Assembly: GCA_024636835.1 (NCBI GenBank)
Contig: JAGXGH010000047.1
Span: forward strand, 1 to 64,000
From: Verrucomicrobiales bacterium
Lineage (GTDB): Bacteria; Verrucomicrobiota; Verrucomicrobiia; Verrucomicrobiales; SLCJ01
Length of the DNA stretch: 64,000 nt
Direction of reading: 5' to 3'
Numbering within the stretch: the first letter of the stretch is position 1; each line of letters starts with the position of its first letter. Positions 52,952 through 62,143 of this stretch are shown here, piece after piece. Made by a program: the position numbers and the translations under genes. The notes below the pieces were generated by a model. It was not told where the DNA came from. It ran no database searches and was given only the letters and a program-made list of their open reading frames with translations.

Positions 52952-54310
52952 ATGGATGGACAACGATCGATTCCCAAGCACAAGATCACACGTGCCGCAT
53001 CACTCGCCGCGACTGGTGCGAAAGTCGGTGCCAACTATCTTCGCCATCTCGGTAAGAGAAAGTTCGGCTCGTTAGACAACGATGATCTGTTCCACGAACA
53101 AACCGCAAAAGCGACCTACGATGTGTTTAGTAAGTTGAAGGGTGGGCCGCTCAAGGTTGCGCAAATGTTGAGTCTCGATTCGCAACTGCTTCCCCAAAGT
53201 TACATCGATCAATTCTCCAAAGCGCAATACACCGCGCCACCGCTTTCCTATCCTCTGGTCGTGCGTACCTTCCGTCGTGAGTTTGGAAAATCTCCGACGG
53301 AAATTTTCGACACATTTACCCAGCAAGCGGTCGCCGGGGCATCGATTGGCCAGGTTCACAAGGCGACGCTCGACGGCAAGACTTATGCGGTGAAAGTTCA
53401 ATATCCAGGCGTTGCCGACAGTCTTGATTCGGATCTTCGCATGATAAAACCCATCGCCCTCCGACTGTTTAAGTTGGATGCGGCGACGCTCGATCCCTAC
53501 ATTACCGAGGTTCGAGAACGCTTGATCGAGGAAACGAATTACCGCCTGGAACTTCAGCGCTCTCAGGATATTGCGCAGGCGTGCAGTGGCTTGGAGAATA
53601 TACGGTTTCCTAGCTACTATCCGGAGTTGAGTTCCGAGCGTATTCTCACCATGGATTGGGTGGATGGGATGCACCTTGATCAGTTTGCAAACAGCGGAGC
53701 GAGCCAGGACGATCGGGACAGAGTGGGTCAGCTGCTGTGGGATTTTTACCACTTCCAAGTCCACGAGTTGGGCACCTTTCATGCCGATCCACATCCGGGG
53801 AACTTTATCGTTTCGGATGGTGAGCTTTGGGTTCTCGACTTCGGTTGTGTGAAAAGCATCCAACAGGAGTTCTACCGCGACTACTTCGCTCTGATGGATC
53901 CCAACCGGGTTGCGAAAGATGATGATCTGGATGGCCTGTTGCGTGATCTGGGCGTTTTTGTGGCGAATGACAACGAGCAAACACTCGCCAAACTACGTCC
54001 GCTCTTCCGTGAGTCTGTTGAACTTCTCGCCCGACCATTTCACCGAGGTGAATTCGATTTTGGGGATGAAAGTTATCTGAACGAAATCCGCGATTTCGGT
54101 GAGAGGGCACGACTCGATAAAGAATTACAAGCCATGCAGAAGGGGCGGGGAAATGCAGAAAGTCTCTACATCAACCGCGCCTACTTCGGGCTCTACAATT
54201 TGGCGGGGTCGTTGAAGGCAAGGTTACGCACCGCGCTTCCGGATACCAAATCTTGGTATGGATCTGACGCGTCGCGTAAAACCGCTGCGCGGCACGCGAT
54301 TGACAAGTAG
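52952..54310 (+). CDS. ABC1/AarF/UbiB family atypical kinase
   Basis: About 452 residues from the ATG at 52952 (MDGQRSIPKHKITRAASL). It has the UbiB signature KGGPLKVAQML, the ATP-binding AGASIGQVHKA, KVQYPG and HADPHPGNF motifs and the metal-binding LDFGCVK. UbiB/AarF proteins help ubiquinone or lipid metabolism. The last about 23 residues (DTKSWYGSDASRKTAARHAID) are translated from an interspersed repeat (copy 5) that overlaps the 3' end, so the original C-terminus has been replaced. Pairs with the TetR-like gene upstream. Confidence 0.9.
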   Translation: MDGQRSIPKHKITRAASLAATGAKVGANYLRHLGKRKFGSLDNDDLFHEQTAKATYDVFSKLKGGPLKVAQMLSLDSQLLPQSYIDQFSKAQYTAPPLSYPLVVRTFRREFGKSPTEIFDTFTQQAVAGASIGQVHKATLDGKTYAVKVQYPGVADSLDSDLRMIKPIALRLFKLDAATLDPYITEVRERLIEETNYRLELQRSQDIAQACSGLENIRFPSYYPELSSERILTMDWVDGMHLDQFANSGASQDDRDRVGQLLWDFYHFQVHELGTFHADPHPGNFIVSDGELWVLDFGCVKSIQQEFYRDYFALMDPNRVAKDDDLDGLLRDLGVFVANDNEQTLAKLRPLFRESVELLARPFHRGEFDFGDESYLNEIRDFGERARLDKELQAMQKGRGNAESLYINRAYFGLYNLAGSLKARLRTALPDTKSWYGSDASRKTAARHAIDK

Positions 54311-54379
54311 ATGTTTAGTTGCTTCATCGTGATCTACTTGTGCGCGGTGAATAGTTAAATATTAATCGAAAGCGGTATG
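54243..54379 (+). repeat. 140-bp interspersed repeat, copy 5 (overlaps the kinase gene)
   Basis: Best-preserved copy: TACCAAATCTTGGTA (54244-54258), the core hairpin GTCGCGTAAAACCGCTGCGC with GGCACGCGA, then a 10-bp inverted repeat ACAAGTAGAT...ATCTACTTGT, ending CGAAAGCGGTAT. Its first 68 bases are the end of the kinase reading frame. Confidence 0.88.
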
Positions 54380-54393
54380 TGGTTCTTGCGGAG

Positions 54394-54415
54394 CCTGTCG
54401 CTAATTAGCGATAGG
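54394..54415. other. 22-bp palindrome between the kinase and recJ genes
   Basis: TCGCTAATTAGCGA is a perfect 14-bp palindrome extended by CCTG/ATAGG to about 22 bp with one mismatch, seven bases from the recJ stop. It has no T-run. It may act as a transcription barrier between converging genes or as a protein site. Confidence 0.5.
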
Positions 54416-54421
54416 TGGACT

Positions 54422-56152
54422 CTAGGCTTCTGTTGAGGGCTTCAGCGCACGGACGAGCATCTGCACTGACTGATGCCCGCGCCATTCGTTTCGCTGCAAG
54501 TTGAACACTAGATCCCACTCTCCTGTGGGAAGTTCCGGCATCTTCTCGACACCGGAAAACCAGATGGCATCGACGGCGGGGCCGCCGCTTTGGTCGGTGA
54601 TGCGAAACTTCCAATGTTTCTCTTTGAGTGCCCGGGGTTCGCCGATACAGCTGGCCTCACGAAGGCAGAAGAGTGGTTCGGGATTGCCCATGCCGTAGGG
54701 GGCGACGTGTTCGAGATCGTCAAGCAATGCCAGCGACAATTGATCACCGGTGAGTTCAATATCGGGTGTGATGGACGGGTGAAATAGTGCATCGTCAGCG
54801 GTCGAAACCGATGCGTTCAGCGCGTCACGGAAGGCATCTACATTATCTTTCTCGATGGAAATACCAGCCGCGGCCGCGTGGCCACCACCTTTGATCAGGT
54901 GCACCATTGCCTTTTCAATATGAGCGACGAGATCGATGCCGGAAATTGAACGTCCTGACCCTTTGCCGATCCCAGTATCATCGAACCCGATGATGAATGT
55001 GGGTCGGTGGTAGGAGCGCATAATGCGCGAGGCGACAATGCCCACGACGCCTGGGTGCCAGCGCTCATCGGCGAGCACAATGGTCTTTGGAAGGGTGGTA
55101 GGGTGGTTCTCCCGTAGTTGTGCAAGCGCTTGGTCGAGCACGTCCTTCTCAAGCGCTTGGCGGTCGCGGTTTCGGGTGTCGAGCAGGGATGCGATGGATT
55201 GTGCCGCCGTCGAGTCGTCAGCGGTGAGCAGGTTCAAGGCGTCCATCGCCGTGTCGAGTCGTCCGGCGGCATTCAACCTTGGTCCGATGCGAAATCCGAT
55301 GTCACTGGATACCGGCGCGCTCTTTACCCCGGCCACCGCCAACAGTGCCTTCAGTCCAAGATTCTTGGTTGAGGTAAGTTGCCTCAGCCCGGCCTTAACA
55401 AGAATCCGATTATCACCCTTGAGCGGGACGAGGTCGGCGACAGTGCCGGTGGCAGCGAGATCGAGCACACTGCGGATGTCGAATTTTTCGCGGAACTGGG
55501 GAGCTGATTTGAGTAAGGCGTGGAGGAACTTAAAAGCCAAGCCAGCGGAGCACAGGTAATGTTGGTCTTCACCGAGCTGTGGATTGACGATCGCTACGGC
55601 GTCGGGTGTACCTTCGGCACCTGGTTGGTGGTGGTCGAGAACGAGAAGATCGATGGCTTTTTCGGCGAGAATTTTCCCTTCGGCGACTGATGAGGTGCCG
55701 CAGTCAACGGCCATCACCAGGTCTGGCTGGCATTCTTCGAGTAGCCGGACGATCCCGTCAGCAGAAAGCCCGTAGCCTTCATCCATGCGGTGTGGGAGAA
55801 AGCAGTGAACACGTCCGCCGATGGCCTCGATGCCGCGTTTTAAAATCGTCAGCGAGGTCACGCCGTCGACATCGTAATCGCCGTAAAGAGCAATCAGTTC
55901 GTTGTTGTTAATCGCGGTTACCACCCGTTCTACCGCGGCAGCCATGTTGGGCAGTGCGAGTGGGTCGGTGAGGTTCGCTAGTTTAGGTTTGAGGAAATCA
56001 TCGGCGTCCGCAGCGTCGATGCCGCGTAGGTAAAGCAGCGCATCAACCACAGGATTCCCCGAAATCCGAGGTGCCCCGCCCGACGATCCGGAGACCTTGG
56101 CAGGTTTCCAAACGGTTGAGGGCAGGAGGTGGCAGGGAGAATTGCTAGGCAT
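54422..56152 (-). CDS. recJ: Single-stranded-DNA-specific exonuclease RecJ
   Basis: A 576-residue 5'-to-3' exonuclease used in recombination and mismatch repair, the same length as E. coli RecJ. DHH-family motifs: ALYGDYDVDGVTSL, AVDCGTSS and VLDHHQPG near the N-terminus; DHHA1-type GGGHAAAAGIS; a C-terminal OB-like domain (about 450-570). It starts at ATG 56152 and is convergent with the UbiB-type kinase gene. Confidence 0.95.
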   Translation of the reverse strand: MPSNSPCHLLPSTVWKPAKVSGSSGGAPRISGNPVVDALLYLRGIDAADADDFLKPKLANLTDPLALPNMAAAVERVVTAINNNELIALYGDYDVDGVTSLTILKRGIEAIGGRVHCFLPHRMDEGYGLSADGIVRLLEECQPDLVMAVDCGTSSVAEGKILAEKAIDLLVLDHHQPGAEGTPDAVAIVNPQLGEDQHYLCSAGLAFKFLHALLKSAPQFREKFDIRSVLDLAATGTVADLVPLKGDNRILVKAGLRQLTSTKNLGLKALLAVAGVKSAPVSSDIGFRIGPRLNAAGRLDTAMDALNLLTADDSTAAQSIASLLDTRNRDRQALEKDVLDQALAQLRENHPTTLPKTIVLADERWHPGVVGIVASRIMRSYHRPTFIIGFDDTGIGKGSGRSISGIDLVAHIEKAMVHLIKGGGHAAAAGISIEKDNVDAFRDALNASVSTADDALFHPSITPDIELTGDQLSLALLDDLEHVAPYGMGNPEPLFCLREASCIGEPRALKEKHWKFRITDQSGGPAVDAIWFSGVEKMPELPTGEWDLVFNLQRNEWRGHQSVQMLVRALKPSTEA

Positions 56153-56389
56153 CGAATTGAACAGTGAAGGCGCACCGTCACGTTAGACATTCTCAGCAAG
56201 GAGGCAAGGTCGCAGGTTGTGCTGAGTGCCACGTAGCGGTTATTGGATGGTCATCAGCACAGAATCCCATCAAGGAGCGCGGACGTCCCGTCCGTGGAGA
56301 GTGGGGGCGATGCGGAAAACTGATGGATGAAGCCATTCTACATGGTAGGTCGATTCGTTTTCTATGTTTGCCTCAGCATGCTCCTGGTT

Positions 56390-58273
56390 TTAACGAATTG
56401 GGATCTTACTCAGACCGGCGTTCACCCGCACCTGGTCCAAGTCCTGCAATGTGTAGAGCTTTACATTGTCGCGGTCATTGGTGCTATTGCGCGTTTTCCG
56501 CGCGAAGTCGTCGAGTGCTTTCCGAGTTTCAGGCAAGTCCAGACTGGCGAGATATTGAACGACCTCCATGGAGATATATTCGTCATCACCAAGTTTTTTG
56601 ATCGCGGTGTCTTTCCACGACGGGTCGGACTTTTGCAGGAATAGTTTCACGACCAACGAGTCGTCGCCTCTCGATGTCACGGGGTGGCTTACGAATGCAC
56701 TTTGGCTGTCTTCGGTGCCAGCCGCGTATGCGCAGGCAGCTTTCCAGAAAGTGCTCTTCCACGGCCCTTTCAATTCCCCGCGAATCGCGGCACGGCCTTC
56801 CTCCGTCTCTGCAATTGCCGGCAAGAAATACATCACTGGGTAATCGAACGAATCAGATTCATCACCGAGCTTGTGAAGGATGCGGACATAGACCTGCGCG
56901 ATAACGGTTCGCTCTTCGGTGGAAACCAATTCCCATAGCTCGTAGAGGGCGCGGCTGATCTCATTCATAGTGGGTGGTGTGAGGGGCTTTTTTGACGCAC
57001 CGTCATCGCCTATGCCGGACATGGGAAGTCCGGGAGAGAATGGCGTGTTCGGGATCGGTATGCTTGGAATGCCGCCATTCGCTGCGCACTTTTGCACCCC
57101 GGGAAGAAAGACCTCCATAAGCCAGGTGCTGTGTTTATCGTTATCAGGTGTTACCTCACGTTTCAGAATATTTCGAACACGCGTATGATTCGGGTGCTTG
57201 GATAGCGCCGGGGGCAGTTTTCCTTGGTCGAGTAAGGTAGAGATTTCATCAAACCATTCGCGCCAACGATGGTCGACAGCGCCCAGCGACGAGATGCTGG
57301 TACTGGAGGTTTCGAGGAATGCGAGTAAGCGTTCGGGTTTCCGGTCGAGTAATTTCCAGAGCGCATCGGAGAAAGGTTTCTTCCCTGAGGATGCCTGCTG
57401 GGCCAGGATGTCTAGGGCTGCATAGTGGCGTGACCATTTAGGGTTTCGGGTGATATTCACGCTCTGCCACGGATCTGGCATATCTGGCAGGATCGCAGAG
57501 ATGAGCAAATTGGGGTCCTTTGCCTCATCTCCAACCCGGAGACTTTGTTCGGTCGCCCATGCGAGTATCCATGAGGTCTCTTCATCCGGCTTGAGCGCGC
57601 GCTCCGAATGGATCACGTTTTGAAACAAGCTGAGCGCTTCGTCATCCCGCCCTGCCTGCCGTGTTAGCTCGGCTTGAAGGTAGGCGTAGACCCGCTTATC
57701 CAGAGGTTTCGCCCATTCAGCCGTCTGTGCTTCTTTGAGTGCAGTGATGGCTTGCTCCCGGTAGTGTGCGGTGAGGCGCGTTTCAAGTTCCGTGGCCTTG
57801 TGGTGCTCGTCGGTGTAGCAACCCTTATAGTGAAACCATAGGATGCGATCAAACTTTTCGCGAGGTTCCAGCGAGCGCAATTCGTCACAAGAGCGAGCCC
57901 AGATGAGTGGGAACCACCTGCTTTTGCGGAATTCAGCCTCATGCCCCTCGATGATTTCCTTCTCTTGATCTGTTAGATGGAGGGTGGGTTGTTTTAGGAA
58001 TTCTGCGAGCTTGGCTTTCTCATCAGGCTTCATGGATTTCCATGTTCCAGACCATCCCGCGAATAGGTCGTTAGGGCAGACTTCGACATTGGAAAAAGAA
58101 TGGCGCGGGCTATCGGATAGATCCCGCGCGGGTTCTCCGAAGCTAGAATAACTCATCAGAGCGATCGTGACCGACTTTTCTCCACACACCGGACATTCAT
58201 GGAGAACGGGTCTGACCGAAGTGGCCTGAGCGACTGCAACCAGAGCTAAAAGGAAAAACAAACTTTGTAACAT
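56390..58273 (-). CDS. Large secreted protein of unknown function
   Basis: A 627-residue protein with a signal peptide (MLQSLFFLLALVAVAQAT). The first mature residues contain a Cys pair CPVCGEKS that may bind metal, then helical, charged sequence (TPPTMNEISRALYELWELVS, SMEVVQYLASLDLPETRKALDDFARK), suggesting an alpha-solenoid. No family recognised. The 237-base gap to recJ shows nothing clear. Single gene, divergent from the oxidative operon. Confidence 0.75.
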   Translation of the reverse strand: MLQSLFFLLALVAVAQATSVRPVLHECPVCGEKSVTIALMSYSSFGEPARDLSDSPRHSFSNVEVCPNDLFAGWSGTWKSMKPDEKAKLAEFLKQPTLHLTDQEKEIIEGHEAEFRKSRWFPLIWARSCDELRSLEPREKFDRILWFHYKGCYTDEHHKATELETRLTAHYREQAITALKEAQTAEWAKPLDKRVYAYLQAELTRQAGRDDEALSLFQNVIHSERALKPDEETSWILAWATEQSLRVGDEAKDPNLLISAILPDMPDPWQSVNITRNPKWSRHYAALDILAQQASSGKKPFSDALWKLLDRKPERLLAFLETSSTSISSLGAVDHRWREWFDEISTLLDQGKLPPALSKHPNHTRVRNILKREVTPDNDKHSTWLMEVFLPGVQKCAANGGIPSIPIPNTPFSPGLPMSGIGDDGASKKPLTPPTMNEISRALYELWELVSTEERTVIAQVYVRILHKLGDESDSFDYPVMYFLPAIAETEEGRAAIRGELKGPWKSTFWKAACAYAAGTEDSQSAFVSHPVTSRGDDSLVVKLFLQKSDPSWKDTAIKKLGDDEYISMEVVQYLASLDLPETRKALDDFARKTRNSTNDRDNVKLYTLQDLDQVRVNAGLSKIPIR

Positions 58274-58448
58274 GATAACATTTCGTAAAGAACGACAGAC
58301 TTGATCAAGCTGAATCTTGATCTTGTATTCCGAGAGACGATTCAGTGAGCGATGCCTTCTTGGTATAGGGAGTCATTGATCCGATCAATATTAGAAGTGA
58401 TGGATTTTATGAGCGGAAAATGGAGTGGCGTGGTAATCAGGAGCTGTG

Positions 58449-61169
58449 ATGGAAATACGCTCTGCTAATTTAAAAGAACCGCTGAAGGTTCAGCTGCCGA
58501 AGGGACTGGATGTGCGCATCCTTCTCGCGGGGCTTTTGGCGGGATATTTGTTGGCGGGGATAGGTTGGTTGGGGTTCGCGCGGACGCCTTGGCAGGTGAT
58601 GCTCACGGTGGGCACGGCGGTGGCGGCGGATTGGATGGCGAATGGCTTGCTGAGAAAACGTGGATGGGCGTTTCCGTGGAGCGGATTGATCACAGGGCTG
58701 GGATTGTCGCTGTTGTTGAACTTTGGCTCACATCCTTGGTTACCGATATGGCCGGCTGTGTTGGCGATCGCGTCGAAGTATATTCTGACGGTACGCGGCA
58801 AGCACATCTATAATCCCGGGTTGTTCGGGTTGATTGCTGGGATGGTGTTGACGGGTGGGAGCCTTTCCCCGGCTCCAGCTTATCAGTGGGGCGGTTCTGG
58901 AATGATGGTCTTTCCGCTGCTCGGGCTGGCGGTGATTTTGATCGCTCCGAAGATCAAGCGTACTCCACTCTTGCTGGCGTTCCTCGGTTTCTACGGCCTG
59001 CAACTGACTCTTCGCGCATGGGTCATGCGCCACCATCTTCCACCGGAAATGTTGGTGATGGGAACGCTCGCATCACCGCCGTTTTTCCTCTTCACGTTCT
59101 ATATGCTCACCGATCCGGCGACGTCGCCCGACTCGGCGAAGGGTCAGGTGGCCTTGGCTTTTGTGGTGACGCTTGTCGATCTCTTGCTGCATTTCAAGCA
59201 GAGCTACTCGACGCTCTTTCCCGCACTCTTTCTCGTGCAGACGGCTGTGTTTTTCTGGAAGGGTGTGCGATCTCATTTCAGTGGAGATGCTCCGGCGTGG
59301 AAGTTGCGTATACAGGCGGCTATTCCTCGCACAGGCTTGGCATGTGTGATGTTGGTGCCGGTGATGTTTCTGACGCAGAATGACCGCGCTGATGGTGAGG
59401 CTGAGTTTAAATTAGAGCGAGTGGAACATGCTTTTCCCGGAGAGCTGGGAACCGTGCTGGAGGATGTGGACCCGCGTATTGCTCACGTGGCGAAGTGGGT
59501 GCTTTCGGTTGGTGATGCAGTGGCCGTGGGAGATGTGAACGGCGATGGTCTACAGGATGTGTTTCTGACTTACCCACTGAAGCGCGCGGAAGACAGAGCA
59601 GCACTTTTCATGAACCGTGGTGACATGAACTTCGAGCGCGTCGCGCTGCCGGAAGTGAGCGCTGCGGTGGCGGATCCGAAGGTATCCGGTCTGGCATCCT
59701 GTCCGGTTTTCGCGGACTATGATAACGACGGCGACCAGGATCTTTTCCTTGGCATGGGGTTCGGACCATCGCGACTTTTTCAGAACCAACTGATGGAATC
59801 CGGTGAGCTGGCGTTTGTGGATGTGACGGAGGCGGCGGGAATCTTGGGACACACGACATGTGTGACGGCGGTGTTTTTTGATAGCGATCTGGATGGCGAT
59901 CTGGACTTGCTGGTGGGCAACGCCATGAACCCATTGTTGGATAAATATGAGGACAAGGTTTTACTCAATCCCTTCGACCTTCCACAGCCGGAATATGATG
60001 GTGACCGGCGCATGTTTCACTTCATGCACCAGAGTTGGCACAAGGCAGAGAACGGGGGTGAAAACGTCTTCTATCGAAACGCGGGTGATGGCACTTTCGT
60101 GCGTGTGATGGGTAGCGAAATCGGCATGCCGGAAACCCATTGGACGCTGGCACTCGGCGTGGCGGATTTTAATCGCGATGGATTTCCCGATCTTTATGCG
60201 GCATCGGATTTCGGCCCGGACGATGTGTATCTGAACTTAGCAGGCAAAGGATTTCAACGCTTCGCGGGTCAGTGGTTCGGAGATGTGGGCTGTGACACCT
60301 ACAAAGGAATGAATGCGAGCGTGGCGGATTTTGATGCCGATGGTGGTCCGGACGTTTATGTATCCAATGTGCACGCACCGTTGCAGGCGGAGGGGAGTTT
60401 GTTATGGATGACTCGGATGAATGGTGGGCAGCTCAAGTTTACTAATGAAGTGGTCGCTCGTGGAGCAGTGAACGAGCATCGCTTCGGGTGGGGGGCGGCA
60501 GCGGGTGATATGGATTTGAATGGGTGGCCGGATTTGATTCAAGCAAATGGAATGGTCGACGACACGCCGGATAAGAAATTCGATGAACCGCGCGATTACT
60601 GGTATGTGAACGGTCGGCTAGCGAGAACGGGGCCTGAGGTTCACGCCTACGCGGACCAATGGGCGGATATGCGCGGCTATTCGATTTGGGGTCGTCAACG
60701 CAACCGTGTGATGCTGAATCACGGCGGAAAGTTCAAGGACGCAGCCGTGACGGTGGGACTAGGTGAAAAGGGAAACGCCCGCGGCGTGGCGATGGTTGAT
60801 TTAGACAACGACGGGGACTTGGATGTGGTGATCACTCATCAGTTCGCTGAAGCGAATTGCCTGCGGAATGATTTAATCAACGATGGAGCTACGGGTCCGA
60901 GCTGGATAGGCGTTTCCTTGCATGGCGATGGCCGTAAGGTATCGCGCGATGCCACTGGTGCGGAGGTCGTGTTGATGGACGGCGAGCGGCGCGTCACAGC
61001 CTGGGTGCAGAATGTCAGCGGGTTTTCTGCGCAGGGTGATCGACGATTGGTTTTCGCCCTAACAAACAGCCGCTCTCCGGTTACGCTGGAGGTGCTTTGG
61101 CCCGACGGTGTGCGCGAATCCTTTACTGATCTCGAGGCGGGACAATATCATATCCTGGAAAGAAAATGA
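58449..61169 (+). CDS. RnfD-like membrane domain fused to FG-GAP repeats and an ASPIC/UnbV domain
   Basis: About 906 residues from the ATG at 58449 (a GTG lies just before it). Residues about 20-300 hold eight to ten membrane helices resembling the NQR2/RnfD/RnfE electron-transport family (KYILTVRGKHIYNPGLFGL, FYMLTDPATSPDSAKGQ). From about 330 come at least seven calcium-binding FG-GAP loops (DVNGDGLQD, DYDNDGDQD, DSDLDGDLD, DFNRDGFPD, DFDADGGPD, DMDLNGWPD, DLDNDGDLD), then an ASPIC/UnbV domain (VLWPDGVRESFTDLEAGQYHILE). Stop codon overlaps the next start (ATGA). First gene of the operon. Confidence 0.88.
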   Translation: MEIRSANLKEPLKVQLPKGLDVRILLAGLLAGYLLAGIGWLGFARTPWQVMLTVGTAVAADWMANGLLRKRGWAFPWSGLITGLGLSLLLNFGSHPWLPIWPAVLAIASKYILTVRGKHIYNPGLFGLIAGMVLTGGSLSPAPAYQWGGSGMMVFPLLGLAVILIAPKIKRTPLLLAFLGFYGLQLTLRAWVMRHHLPPEMLVMGTLASPPFFLFTFYMLTDPATSPDSAKGQVALAFVVTLVDLLLHFKQSYSTLFPALFLVQTAVFFWKGVRSHFSGDAPAWKLRIQAAIPRTGLACVMLVPVMFLTQNDRADGEAEFKLERVEHAFPGELGTVLEDVDPRIAHVAKWVLSVGDAVAVGDVNGDGLQDVFLTYPLKRAEDRAALFMNRGDMNFERVALPEVSAAVADPKVSGLASCPVFADYDNDGDQDLFLGMGFGPSRLFQNQLMESGELAFVDVTEAAGILGHTTCVTAVFFDSDLDGDLDLLVGNAMNPLLDKYEDKVLLNPFDLPQPEYDGDRRMFHFMHQSWHKAENGGENVFYRNAGDGTFVRVMGSEIGMPETHWTLALGVADFNRDGFPDLYAASDFGPDDVYLNLAGKGFQRFAGQWFGDVGCDTYKGMNASVADFDADGGPDVYVSNVHAPLQAEGSLLWMTRMNGGQLKFTNEVVARGAVNEHRFGWGAAAGDMDLNGWPDLIQANGMVDDTPDKKFDEPRDYWYVNGRLARTGPEVHAYADQWADMRGYSIWGRQRNRVMLNHGGKFKDAAVTVGLGEKGNARGVAMVDLDNDGDLDVVITHQFAEANCLRNDLINDGATGPSWIGVSLHGDGRKVSRDATGAEVVLMDGERRVTAWVQNVSGFSAQGDRRLVFALTNSRSPVTLEVLWPDGVRESFTDLEAGQYHILERK

Positions 61170-62143
61170 GCAACACAAAACCATCAATGAACCTTGTCGA
61201 CCTACGGAACTCCTTGGTGAACATGGATGACGCTCGTCTGCAAAAATGGACAAGCCTCGACGCGAGAAAGCGTTGGTTTGAACTGTTGTCTTTCGCTGCG
61301 ATCTACCTATGCGGTGCGGCGCTGATGGTTTGGTCGCAGTCGTTTGTCGGATTCGCTGGAGGGCTTTGCGTTGTTGCCGGAATTGTGTTGATGGGCATCT
61401 CCTACAACTCGCTTGGATTGTTTCTTCACGAAGGTTTGCATGGTGCGCTGGCGAAGAGTCGCGGGACAAACCGCTGGGCATCGTTCGCCGTAGGTGCGCC
61501 GTTGTTGATCTCCGCTACAGCCTACCGACTGACGCATACCTTGCACCATCTTGAGCTCGGTCGGGTGCGGGATTTTGGAACCTATCGTCAGCACACGCGG
61601 AGCAACGCGGTGGTGTGGCTTTGTTACTACCTGCAACTTCTTGCGGGCTCGCTGATCTACATTCTGTGTATTCCATTTCTCGCCTGGCGTCATGGTCGTC
61701 GGGGCGTGCGTCGGAGGATTATTCTGGAGTATGCGATTATCACAGCTGTGGCCGGCGCGGTGCTGACATTGGTGCCAGGTGGTGTGATTCTTCGCTACTG
61801 GTTCTTGCCGATTTTGGTGATGAATGTGTTGACCAATATCCGTGGGTTGGCATCTCATGCGCTCGGTGATCAAAATGATGCCTTACTGGCGAGCCGGTCG
61901 CTGAGAACACATCGGATAATCGAGTGGTTGTTACTCTATGAGAACCTTCACCTTATTCATCATCTGTTTCCAAAGGTGCCGAGTTATCACCTGCGCGAGG
62001 TGCACACCGCGGTTTGGGGGCAGCTACCACGGGCGTGCTGGAACAAATCCTACTCTGCCTTTCTTTGGGCGTTCTTTAAAGCATCGTTGCGTGGAGAATT
62101 GGCGCCATTAGGTGTGGTGGCACCGAGGGAGGTAGTAAAATGA
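61166..62143 (+). CDS. Fatty-acid-desaturase-family membrane di-iron enzyme
   Basis: A 325-residue enzyme of the PF00487 type, with four or so membrane helices and all three histidine boxes: HEGLHG, HTLHH and ENLHLIHH. These bind two iron ions that activate oxygen for desaturation or hydroxylation of a lipid or carotenoid-like chain. The ATG overlaps the stop of the upstream fusion gene, and its own stop overlaps the next start, both as ATGA. Substrate unknown. Confidence 0.9.
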   Translation: MSNTKPSMNLVDLRNSLVNMDDARLQKWTSLDARKRWFELLSFAAIYLCGAALMVWSQSFVGFAGGLCVVAGIVLMGISYNSLGLFLHEGLHGALAKSRGTNRWASFAVGAPLLISATAYRLTHTLHHLELGRVRDFGTYRQHTRSNAVVWLCYYLQLLAGSLIYILCIPFLAWRHGRRGVRRRIILEYAIITAVAGAVLTLVPGGVILRYWFLPILVMNVLTNIRGLASHALGDQNDALLASRSLRTHRIIEWLLLYENLHLIHHLFPKVPSYHLREVHTAVWGQLPRACWNKSYSAFLWAFFKASLRGELAPLGVVAPREVVK

